Shown here one piece after another: positions 16,480 to 22,645 of a stretch of DNA of 59,809 nucleotides (its first letter is position 1; each line of letters begins with the position of its first letter). Below the pieces are notes generated by a model, which was not told the origin of the DNA, made no database searches, and saw nothing but the letters and a program-made list of their open reading frames with translations. Source of the DNA: a virus. Location of the stretch: IMG/VR virus record IMGVR_UViG_3300031951_000168, positions 1-59,809 of that record; one strand, written 5' to 3'. Made by a program: the position numbers and the translations under genes.

Positions 16480-17037
16480 ATGGGAGCACAATTAATTGAA
16501 TTAACATCTAGAGGAGCCTCGATGAGAGAGGCATATAGAAATGCAGTAGAAGAAGCAGTTTACGAATACGGCAATGATTCATACAACGGAACCATTAGTA
16601 CAACTCAAGGTTTTGTTGATATGACTAAAGAGTACTTATCCTCAGGCAAAAGTCTTGGGGATTTTGCGGAATGGCTGTATGAAAATAACAAGATTACTAA
16701 GTGGGGTAGTGCTGTAGGTATCTGTACAACAAAGCCAGTAGTTAACAACAACAAGATTAAGACTCAAGTTACAACTACACCACAAAGAGGTAATCGTGTT
16801 TGGAAGACAATCTATGAAGTACAGTTGTTTGACGGAGATGTAATCGGCAGTAGTGAGTTTCAGATAGACGCTATTAATATTGGTCGTAAGTATACAGAAG
16901 AGCACAAGGTTAAAACATATGTGCATATTACTAAGAAGCTTACTAACAGTAGCACACTAGTGTCTGAAATTAGTTACAAGAAAGCAGACAAAGAAACTCC
17001 TGGTTCCTACTACTTTATCGCAATAGCAGCAAACTAA
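16480..17037 (+). CDS. hypothetical protein (185 aa)
   Basis: A 185-residue protein begins MGAQLIELTSRGASMREAYR. The N-terminal half is helical (YRNAVEEAVYEYG, GDFAEWLYENNKITKWG). After a short Asn/Thr linker, the C-terminal half looks beta-rich (WKTIYEVQLFDGDVIGSSEF). No family is recognised. It is spaced one base from the next gene, in the unit downstream of the polymerase. Confidence 0.65.
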   Translation: MGAQLIELTSRGASMREAYRNAVEEAVYEYGNDSYNGTISTTQGFVDMTKEYLSSGKSLGDFAEWLYENNKITKWGSAVGICTTKPVVNNNKIKTQVTTTPQRGNRVWKTIYEVQLFDGDVIGSSEFQIDAINIGRKYTEEHKVKTYVHITKKLTNSSTLVSEISYKKADKETPGSYYFIAIAAN

Positions 17038-17038
17038 T

Positions 17039-17398
17039 ATGAAACACCTTTTTGACGTTATTCTAGAAAGAAAATTTACAGTTTGGGTTAGAAACACTAC
17101 TGTAATTGAGGCAAATAGTTTAGAAGAAGCTAAAGAAAAAGCTAAAGAAATGTATGTAAGTAATGATTTTGACTGCGATATGTATGACTCAGAGGAAGCT
17201 GAAGTAATCTCTGAAACTTTAACAGAAATAGACACTATTACACATGATGGAGAAGACACTCACCAGCTATTTGTAGGTGGAGAAATAGTTGACATTACTT
17301 TACCCGAAGTTGACTACGACGATGACCCAGCATTTGACCACCTAAGAGACGAAGAAGCAAACTTTATTAACCAACAGAGAGAACAAGAAAATGAATAG
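17039..17398 (+). CDS. small acidic protein, possibly DpnD/PcfM-like
   Basis: A 119-residue acidic protein. Residues 1-60 (FDVILERKFTVWVRNTTVIEANSLEEAKEKAKEMY, quoted here in outline only) follow the pattern of DpnD/PcfM-like domains: a beta strand with aromatic residues, then EANSLEEAKEKAKEM. The rest is acidic and probably flexible. The family assignment is tentative. It overlaps the next gene by eight bases. Confidence 0.5.
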   Translation: MKHLFDVILERKFTVWVRNTTVIEANSLEEAKEKAKEMYVSNDFDCDMYDSEEAEVISETLTEIDTITHDGEDTHQLFVGGEIVDITLPEVDYDDDPAFDHLRDEEANFINQQREQENE

Positions 17399-17648
17399 AC
17401 TAGAGTATGAAGTAGAAAGGCTAGAATTAGCTAACCTACTGTTAAAGGATAAGAAGATTGTAGAAATCCGTTACTCAACCGAAGAGGAGATAAAAGAGAT
17501 GGGTTGGCGTGAAGCTTTCATTATATTTAGGACGGAAGATGATGTAAGTTTTTACCCTAGCAGAGATCCTGAAGGTAATGAGGCAGGTGTTATCTTCCTA
17601 CAAGAGCCAGTTTCTCTTAAAGGTCCACTACTATTTCATGAATTCTAA
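17391..17648 (+). CDS. hypothetical protein (85 aa)
   Basis: An 85-residue protein with alternating strands (KIVEIRYSTEEE, FIIFRTEDDVSFYPS) and an acidic charge. No motif is recognised. It overlaps the previous gene by eight bases and shares one base with the next start (TAATG). Confidence 0.6.
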   Translation: MNRLEYEVERLELANLLLKDKKIVEIRYSTEEEIKEMGWREAFIIFRTEDDVSFYPSRDPEGNEAGVIFLQEPVSLKGPLLFHEF

Positions 17649-18310
17649 TGGCAAATCATTGTTACAATTACGGCTACTTTGTAGGTAGCCGTAAACAGAT
17701 TCAGAGATTACTTGCACAAGCTAAAAAACTAGAAGAAACTAAGGAGGTTAGATATCGTGAATCAACTCCTACTACTGCTGAGATTGGCTTGTATGCAGTG
17801 AACTACTCTAAACTCTTGATGAATCGACCTGACCAGCAGGAAGATGGCAATTTCAAAACTGGCTTTGATGTCTATAATAAGTATGGCTCTAAGTGGTTTG
17901 ATGCTTACCTTGAGTTACAAGAATATCACAATGAAGATGAAATCGGATTAACAATTTCAGGTGATAGTGCTTGGAGTCCAATGCTTCCTTTGTTTGTAAA
18001 ACTTTGTAAGAAGTACAAACTTACTTGTGAGGGTAACTACGATGAGCCAGGGATGGATTTTGCAGGTGAATTCTCAATAGATACAGAAGGTAATCTAGAC
18101 GAAACTCAATTGACTTATCGTGAGTTTCAGCAAAAGAACAATCCAGAATGCTTTTGGGATGATATCACCAATCAAATTAATGATGGTTATTTCCAAGACA
18201 TTAAGAGTGTTTATGCTGAGTTTAACCCTGAGTATTGGAAGCTTACCCCAGAAGAGAAAGAAGAGTTAAAGAAGTGTTTTGATACGTGGCAGAGTGAGCA
18301 ATCTAAGTGA
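17648..18310 (+). CDS. Api92/DUF1281-like protein
   Basis: A 220-residue protein. The opening MANHCYNYGYFVGSRKQI, the central DSAWSPMLPLFVKLCKKY and the following YDEPGMDFAGEF match the layout of Api92-like (DUF1281) proteins of phages and plasmids, which have a ferredoxin-like fold. Their function is not settled. The last 32 bases overlap the next gene in another frame. Confidence 0.7.
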   Translation: MANHCYNYGYFVGSRKQIQRLLAQAKKLEETKEVRYRESTPTTAEIGLYAVNYSKLLMNRPDQQEDGNFKTGFDVYNKYGSKWFDAYLELQEYHNEDEIGLTISGDSAWSPMLPLFVKLCKKYKLTCEGNYDEPGMDFAGEFSIDTEGNLDETQLTYREFQQKNNPECFWDDITNQINDGYFQDIKSVYAEFNPEYWKLTPEEKEELKKCFDTWQSEQSK

Positions 18311-18569
18311 AGAACAAAAACTAAAGGATATAAGAAGGGCCTATGTGTTAGCACGGGCCCTTAATATCCAATATCAGTGGGTTAGGGAGTTTCTCAACCC
18401 AGAACTTAAGAAAGCAGCTAACAATGCAAAAGCCGCTAACGCATTCTTTATCAAGCAGATAGACGAAGCTTTTAAGAGACGTTTAAGAGACGGCAACCTA
18501 ATAGATGCTGAAGAAGAGTTAGCGTTTAAACTTTTAGAAGAATTAGAAAAGAAAGAAGATGATAAATAA
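18279..18569 (+). CDS. hypothetical helical protein (96 aa)
   Basis: A 96-residue charged helical protein (KLKDIRRAYVLARALNI, AANNAKAANAFFIKQIDEAF) ends in a Lys/Glu-rich tail. Its start lies inside the end of the previous gene and its end overlaps the following gene by 11 bases. An internal start would remove the first overlap, but no better one is seen. The function is unknown. Confidence 0.6.
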   Translation: MIRGRVSNLSEEQKLKDIRRAYVLARALNIQYQWVREFLNPELKKAANNAKAANAFFIKQIDEAFKRRLRDGNLIDAEEELAFKLLEELEKKEDDK

Positions 18570-18999
18570 AATCTACATACCAGGTAAACTAGCCGTCAAA
18601 GTAGATGGCAATAGATACTTCAAACCAGATGATCCTGCTATATTACAACAGTACTTAACTGAGGTAATGAATGGAGACCCTGATGTAGAAGTAGAGCTGA
18701 GCATAGTGCGTGTTGAAGGCAAGAAAAGCATACAACAACTCCGCTACTTCTATGGAGTAATACTTCCTGTTATCAAGAACTCATTGGAAGAACTCCAAGG
18801 AGAAGAGTTAACTAAGGAAGAAGTAATTATGTTTCTCAAGAGCAAATACTTCTATGAAGAAGTTGCTATGGGAGGCGAGTTTGTAAAACTACCTATGTCA
18901 TTCTCTAAAGCAACTAAAGAAGAAGTAACCAAGTTTATTACTAAGGTTCTTCAGTTTGCTAATGATGTACTAGGTGCACATATACCAGAACCAAACTAG
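18559..18999 (+). CDS. NinB-like recombination protein
   Basis: A 146-residue protein. The key stretch is KKSIQQLRYFYGVILPVIKN followed by EEVIMFLKSKY, LPMSFSKATKEEVTKFI and LGAHIPEPN. This pattern fits phage NinB/Orf-like proteins, which bind ssDNA and help replace SSB by recombinase. The first 40 residues look like a separate beta strand pair (KLAVKVDGNRYFKP). The presence of ninG and a Sak4-like gene nearby supports a recombination role. The assignment is by pattern only. Confidence 0.6.
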   Translation: MINKIYIPGKLAVKVDGNRYFKPDDPAILQQYLTEVMNGDPDVEVELSIVRVEGKKSIQQLRYFYGVILPVIKNSLEELQGEELTKEEVIMFLKSKYFYEEVAMGGEFVKLPMSFSKATKEEVTKFITKVLQFANDVLGAHIPEPN

Positions 19000-19001
19000 A
19001 T

Positions 19002-19397
19002 ATGGAAAACAAGACAATTATAAAAGAAGTTAATGAAGAAGCCGATGAGTTTATGAAAGCTTTGTCTGAGAGAGACAAACAAGAACAAGCACTTCGCTAC
19101 AACCAAGGTAAACTTCAATGGGCACTAGTGGACTTTGATTCACTAGAAGGACTAGTTAGAGTGTTAGAGTATGGCGCAGCTAAGTATGCACCAGACAACT
19201 GGAAGAAAGGAATGCCTGTAACTCAAGTTAGCGAGAGTTTAATGAGGCATTTGTTTGCTTTCTTACGAGGCGAAGATGTAGATCCTGAATCAGGATGTCG
19301 TCACATCAGCCATGTAATGTGTAACACAATGTTTTTAGAATACATAATGAGGGAGAAACCACACTATGACAATCGGAAAACTAAAGCTAGAGACTAA
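19002..19397 (+). CDS. dATP/dGTP diphosphohydrolase-like protein (DUF5664 type)
   Basis: A 131-residue protein with the pattern of the DUF5664 / dATP-dGTP diphosphohydrolase N-terminal family, all-alpha MazG-related enzymes: RYNQGKLQWALVDFDSLE, VLEYGAAKYAPDNWKKGM, SLMRHLFAFLRGEDVDPESG and RHISHVMCNTMFLEY. The Glu and Asp residues in these helices would bind Mg2+ and the nucleotide. Likely roles are dNTP pool control or helping exclude a host nucleotide. After it come 155 bases without a convincing gene. Confidence 0.75.
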   Translation: MENKTIIKEVNEEADEFMKALSERDKQEQALRYNQGKLQWALVDFDSLEGLVRVLEYGAAKYAPDNWKKGMPVTQVSESLMRHLFAFLRGEDVDPESGCRHISHVMCNTMFLEYIMREKPHYDNRKTKARD

Positions 19398-19552
19398 TAG
19401 TTTCTACAAACGTACATGGGGGCAGCGAGATACACCCTTTGTTTTTTTCTATCTCCTTCCAATGTTAACTATCTCAAGAACAAGTAAACACGAACTGTTC
19501 ACTTTATACATTGGGTGGTTACTATGGAACATTAAAATTACCTACCTACGAT
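19398..19552 (+). other. intergenic stretch, no gene supported
   Basis: These 155 bases hold no convincing gene. There is a T-rich run (TTTGTTTTTTTCT near 19438-19451) without a clear hairpin. TACATTGG at 19507-19514 is one base from the TAnnTTTG element, but no TTG is found at 19 bases. A 71-codon frame crossing the region begins inside the preceding gene and shows no protein-like character. Confidence 0.5.
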
Positions 19553-20533
19553 ATGATAATAAACGAAGAATACTTAAGTAGTACAGCTCTTAGCCAGAGC
19601 AAATTGAAGAAGTTGTTAGTGCATCCGCAACTCTTCATTAACTACAACACGGAGGATGACACAGACGAACCAAAAGAAACTACACTCATCGGAGATGCTG
19701 TTGACTTAATACTAACTCAAAGTAGTGACGCATTTTATGATGCATTCTATACAACAGATGTAGAAAAGCCAGGTGCTATGATGGGTGTGTTTGTGTGGCA
19801 GTTGTTTGTTAACAGAGATAGTTCTGATGCAGAACAAATTGCATACGAAAGATCTGGCTTTAAGATTAAGTTAGATAAAGTACGTGAGCGATTTGAGAAA
19901 GAAGGTAAGTATTACTATGAAGCTTTGCTAGAGTCTAATGGAAAGACAGTAATTACAAGTGCCCAAAAGACAAAGATAGACAACATAGTAGAGAGCCTAA
20001 AGAATAATCAATTCACGAGCGAATGGATAAACGGCTCAGACAGGTATGAAGTCCACAAGCAAGTAGTGGTAGAGTTTGAGTACGGCAAACATAAATGTAA
20101 GGGCCTACTAGATTTAGTAGTGGTAGATAAGGCAACAGGAGTAGTATATCCAATTGACCTAAAGACCACTTCATCTCCTACTAACTTCTGGATAGGTATG
20201 TTCTGGAAGTTCAGATACGATATTCAGGCTGCTTTCTACACCTATGGTATTATTGCTTCAGGTCTAGTAGAGAAATTAGGTGGTAAGACATTACATCCCT
20301 TTAGGTTTATTGTAGAGAACCAAGACTATCCAGGTAGTCCTCTTATCTATGAGATAGACAAAACCATACTACATATTGGACAGAACGGTGGAGAATACAA
20401 CGGTCGTCAGTATGAAGGTTTCAGAGATGCTATTGAGAGATACGAGTGGCACTTAGAGAATGATTTGTGGGATTACCCTATGCAAGATTATCTCAACAAT
20501 GGTGTGCGAATTATAGGAGAAAAGTTGCTTTAA
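19553..20533 (+). CDS. PD-(D/E)XK nuclease (Cas4/RecB-like)
   Basis: A 326-residue protein, with the start at ATG 19553 (MIINEEYLSS) rather than the in-frame TTG at 19511. The nuclease core is visible as KCKGLLDLVVVD (Asp about 187) and YPIDLKTT (Asp about 202, Lys about 204), the paired motifs II and III of this superfamily, followed by the usual YDIQAAFYTYG helix (Gln-x-x-x-Tyr). It begins STALSQSKLKKLLVHPQLF, typical of the DUF3799-like phage exonuclease group. A likely role is end resection for recombination with the Sak4-like ATPase. Confidence 0.85.
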   Translation: MIINEEYLSSTALSQSKLKKLLVHPQLFINYNTEDDTDEPKETTLIGDAVDLILTQSSDAFYDAFYTTDVEKPGAMMGVFVWQLFVNRDSSDAEQIAYERSGFKIKLDKVRERFEKEGKYYYEALLESNGKTVITSAQKTKIDNIVESLKNNQFTSEWINGSDRYEVHKQVVVEFEYGKHKCKGLLDLVVVDKATGVVYPIDLKTTSSPTNFWIGMFWKFRYDIQAAFYTYGIIASGLVEKLGGKTLHPFRFIVENQDYPGSPLIYEIDKTILHIGQNGGEYNGRQYEGFRDAIERYEWHLENDLWDYPMQDYLNNGVRIIGEKLL

Positions 20534-20535
20534 CT

Positions 20536-21012
20536 ATGACTTCTGTTAATTTTGTATTAGTGAGTATTCCAACTAATACAGCTCGGTTCCTTACCTGCAT
20601 GGTGTTTAACAAAGACGCATTGGCTACCCTAAGAACATATGGGCTAGTCAATGTGTACTTGGATGACTATGGCCACAGTAAAAAGTACAAAAATTGTCTA
20701 TTCTTCTTGTTTCACTTAAGGGAAACTAAGGATTATGAAGAATTCCAAGCAAAAATTGTCGACTTCAACTCATTCTACGACTACTATGATATTCCTAACG
20801 GAGAAGGTATGATGAGAATGTATGTATTCAGAGTACACGATGTGTATCGCAGAGACCTGTTTAGCTTTAGGCATGGCAGGTTTGATGAGTTTACAAGAGG
20901 ATTCTTAGATATCTCTGACCCTGAAGCAAACTTTACTAAAGTTGAAGTAGACATAACTCAAGAAATCTACCGATTTAATTTACAATTAGAAACAATAAAG
21001 GAGGACTTATAG
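20536..21012 (+). CDS. hypothetical protein (158 aa)
   Basis: A 158-residue protein; the ATG at 20536 (MTSVNFVLVSIPTNTARFLT) was chosen because the longer frame (from 20467) would run through the end of the previous gene. The sequence is rich in Phe, Tyr and Asp with alternating strands, and no motif is recognised. It ends in a hairpin that overlaps its stop codon and faces a gene on the other strand. Confidence 0.65.
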   Translation: MTSVNFVLVSIPTNTARFLTCMVFNKDALATLRTYGLVNVYLDDYGHSKKYKNCLFFLFHLRETKDYEEFQAKIVDFNSFYDYYDIPNGEGMMRMYVFRVHDVYRRDLFSFRHGRFDEFTRGFLDISDPEANFTKVEVDITQEIYRFNLQLETIKEDL

Positions 21013-21022
21013 TCCTCCCTTG
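20999..21022. terminator. likely bidirectional terminator hairpin
   Basis: The near-perfect palindrome AAGGAGGAC-TATA-type loop-GTCCTCCCTT spans the stop of the rightward gene and lies just before the end of the leftward gene at 21055. On the minus strand it is followed by TTTATTG, a fair T-run; on the plus strand only by TTGTTG. It would stop leftward transcription better than rightward. Confidence 0.6.
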
Positions 21023-21054
21023 TTGCTAATGGAAAAGCGCTATCTAGTACAAAT

Positions 21055-21390
21055 TTACAAGATTTCGTCTGAAATCTCATTAAGATCCATAGGAATAACC
21101 TTTGCTTCAGACCCCAAGGTAGGTTCTGCTTGTGGAATTACAGCTTCCATTGGAGTTGAACTTAACTTACCTTCATTTGCAAGTCGTTCCATGATGTCAT
21201 TCTTAGCTGCGTTTGCAGTAGAGAACAACTCCATCAAAGTTGTAAGAGGTACTTGAGTTAGAGCAACTGTTTGAAGATCAACAAGATGCAACAATGCTGC
21301 AAGTTCTGTGCCTTTGATAGTAATTTGTTCGTCAGGTTTCCAATAAACTGTACTTTCCTGTGCTTCTGGTTGGCTATTTTCTGTAGTCAT
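21055..21390 (-). CDS. conserved hypothetical protein on the opposite strand
   Basis: A 111-residue soluble protein, the only leftward gene inside the rightward block. The N-terminus is flexible (MTTENSQPEAQES). The middle is helical (TELAALLHLVDLQTVALT, LFSTANAAKNDIMERLANEG) and followed by a Pro/Glu-rich tail. The pattern ANAAKNDIMER recalls small late proteins of related phages, but no function is known. It has its own promoter candidate (TTG-N20-TATTTTTG) and ends in a hairpin. It may be expressed on a different schedule from its neighbours. Confidence 0.75.
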   Translation of the reverse strand: MTTENSQPEAQESTVYWKPDEQITIKGTELAALLHLVDLQTVALTQVPLTTLMELFSTANAAKNDIMERLANEGKLSSTPMEAVIPQAEPTLGSEAKVIPMDLNEISDEIL

Positions 21391-21409
21391 AAAATTAATT
21401 TTCTATGTT

Positions 21410-21440
21410 CAAAAATAGGATATTTCTTATAACTTTGCAA
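21410..21440 (-). promoter_or_regulatory. host-type promoter, leftward (TTG-N20-TATTTTTG)
   Basis: Read on the minus strand, TTG (21440-21438) is followed after 20 bases by TATTTTTG (21417-21410), then 19 bases to the ATG of the reversed gene. This fits the Bacteroidota form with spacing one base longer than the three late promoters. It overlaps a rightward TAACTTTG, so the 69-base gap acts as a divergent control region. Confidence 0.65.
21430..21437 (+). promoter_or_regulatory. host-type -7 element, rightward (TAACTTTG)
   Basis: TAACTTTG matches TAnnTTTG and lies 22 bases before the dCMP deaminase start. At 19 bases upstream the sequence is TTC rather than TTG (21408-21410), so the -33 half is imperfect. 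It faces away from, and overlaps, the leftward promoter of the reversed gene; the two may compete. Confidence 0.55.
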
Positions 21441-21459
21441 ATTAACCAATCAATCTAAA

Positions 21460-21897
21460 ATGACTCGTCCCTTGCATCATTCGGAGAAAAAACATAACCT
21501 TTACTTAGATCTAGTGCGTAGAATTGCAGAAGAATCTTATTGTAAGAGACTACAAGTAGGTGCTTTAATTGTTAAGGATGGAAACATAATCTCCTTCGGT
21601 TATAATGGTACTCCTAGTGGTCTTCCTAACGTATGTGAAGAAGGTGATGTGACTTTACCTTATGTGTTGCATGCAGAGTCTAACGCCATTAGTAAGGCTT
21701 GTAAGTCTCCTATCAGTACTGAGGGAGCTACATTGTACATGACGCACTCTTGTTGCACTGAGTGTGCCAAACTGATTGTTCAAAGTGGTATCAAGAAAGT
21801 ATACTACATAACTGAATATCGTGATTTAGCAGGCATCAACCTATTGAAAACCTGTGACGTAGAAGTAAGTAAAACAAACAACCTAAAACCAATATGA
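21460..21897 (+). CDS. dCMP deaminase
   Basis: A 145-residue enzyme that converts dCMP to dUMP, the substrate of ThyX. Zinc-site motifs are LHAESNA (His and catalytic Glu, about 71-73) and SCCTEC (about 97-102; the usual PCxxC has Cys instead of Pro). The early CKRLQVGALIVKDGNIIS strand pair and GYNGTPSGLP are also typical. The length is normal. It is preceded by a host-type promoter element and overlaps the GroES-like gene by four bases (ATGA). Confidence 0.93.
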   Translation: MTRPLHHSEKKHNLYLDLVRRIAEESYCKRLQVGALIVKDGNIISFGYNGTPSGLPNVCEEGDVTLPYVLHAESNAISKACKSPISTEGATLYMTHSCCTECAKLIVQSGIKKVYYITEYRDLAGINLLKTCDVEVSKTNNLKPI

Positions 21898-22175
21898 CTA
21901 TTAAACTGAGAGGATCAAGGGTATTGCTTAATTGCCCCCCTCGTAGAGACCTAGGCATTCACTTGAGTGAAGAAGCCCAAAAAGAAGTTCTAATTAAAGA
22001 ACTAAATGAAATGACCTCACTTGAGGTATTTGCTATTGGTGATACTGTTAAAGATATAGCAGTAGGAGATAAGGTGTATATCTCACCTAGCACCATTATG
22101 CATGCAGAACTTATTGACGTAGAAGGCGGTCAGAAGTTTTTAATCCGTGAGATGGATGTTGTATTAATCTGGTAA
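21894..22175 (+). CDS. GroES-like co-chaperonin
   Basis: A 93-residue protein with the Cpn10 layout: an early strand (RVLLNCPP), a longer mobile-loop-like region with GIHL (about 21-24), then LEVFAIGDTVKDIAVGDKVY, the conserved beta-barrel stretch, and a final strand FLIREMDVVLIW. Phage GroES homologues such as T4 gp31 replace host GroES to fold capsid protein. No GroEL is encoded here, so it would use the host chamber. The mobile loop is short and its tripeptide is not obvious, so the call is good but not certain. Confidence 0.72.
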   Translation: MTIKLRGSRVLLNCPPRRDLGIHLSEEAQKEVLIKELNEMTSLEVFAIGDTVKDIAVGDKVYISPSTIMHAELIDVEGGQKFLIREMDVVLIW

Positions 22176-22191
22176 GTTAATAACTTTAGAA

Positions 22192-22533
22192 ATGAAACTA
22201 TTTTATTACACAGACATCGAGAGTGTACCTTCAGAGCAAGGCACTCAAACAACTCGTAAGAATGGATATTCTTTCGATTTAGATTCAGTAGTTATGACGT
22301 ACCCAGAGAAGGACGGATTAGCAATCATATTGAATAGGAATGCGGATAAGTTAAATCCAACAGACTATCAATACAAGATAAACCCTACTACTAAACAAAA
22401 AGAGCCAATAAAAATTACTAAATTTGAGGTAACAAGTGAGCCAATTGTAGTAGTATTGAAAGACCCAAGAGAGATTGATTCTTTCTTGAACCTAACAGGA
22501 GGACCAGAAGGTCTGTCTGTTATCTCGGAGTAA
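22192..22533 (+). CDS. hypothetical protein (113 aa)
   Basis: A 113-residue soluble protein (MKLFYYTDIESVPSEQGTQT) looks beta-rich, with a Lys/Pro/Thr stretch in the middle and VVVLKDPREIDSFLNL near the end. No motif is recognised. It is the last gene before the terminator that precedes the tail fibre gene. Confidence 0.65.
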   Translation: MKLFYYTDIESVPSEQGTQTTRKNGYSFDLDSVVMTYPEKDGLAIILNRNADKLNPTDYQYKINPTTKQKEPIKITKFEVTSEPIVVVLKDPREIDSFLNLTGGPEGLSVISE

Positions 22534-22572
22534 GGGAAATTTGTAATCATTTCCATAGTTTTAGTTAAGTAG

Positions 22573-22602
22573 AGGGGGATTTATATCCCCCTTTATTTTT
22601 TT
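22573..22602 (+). terminator. intrinsic terminator
   Basis: The GC-rich stem AGGGGGAT (22573-22580) with ATCCCCCT (22585-22592) and loop TTAT is followed by TTATTTTTTTC. It cleanly separates the nucleotide-metabolism unit from the tail fibre gene, which then has its own promoter candidate. Confidence 0.92.
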
Positions 22603-22613
22603 CTATATTGGCT

Positions 22614-22621
22614 TATATTTG
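22614..22621 (+). promoter_or_regulatory. possible -7 promoter element (TATATTTG)
   Basis: TATATTTG followed by TAT lies directly after the terminator and 24 bases before the chosen start of the tail fibre. It is identical to the -7 element of the late promoter at 58533, but the matching TTG at 19 bases is replaced by TTT. It is probably used for late expression of the fibre. Confidence 0.5.
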
Positions 22622-22645
22622 TATATTACTATCAGTAGCCATGTC

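Noticed and set aside
19002-19397. 2-aminoadenine (Z) genome pathway, given a dATP/dGTP diphosphohydrolase-like protein and a PolA enzyme
   Set aside because: No PurZ or DatZ homologue is visible in the window; the family is also found in ordinary phages.
19366-19581. 71-codon frame after the DUF5664-like gene
   Set aside because: It begins inside the previous gene, overlaps the next start, and has an unlikely composition.
21020-21256. Rightward 78-codon frame opposite the reversed gene
   Set aside because: It is a shadow of the minus-strand gene, which has the better composition and a promoter.
22619-22645. TTG start at 22619 for the tail fibre
   Set aside because: It lies within the TATATTTG promoter element; the ATG at 22646 gives a usual fibre start.
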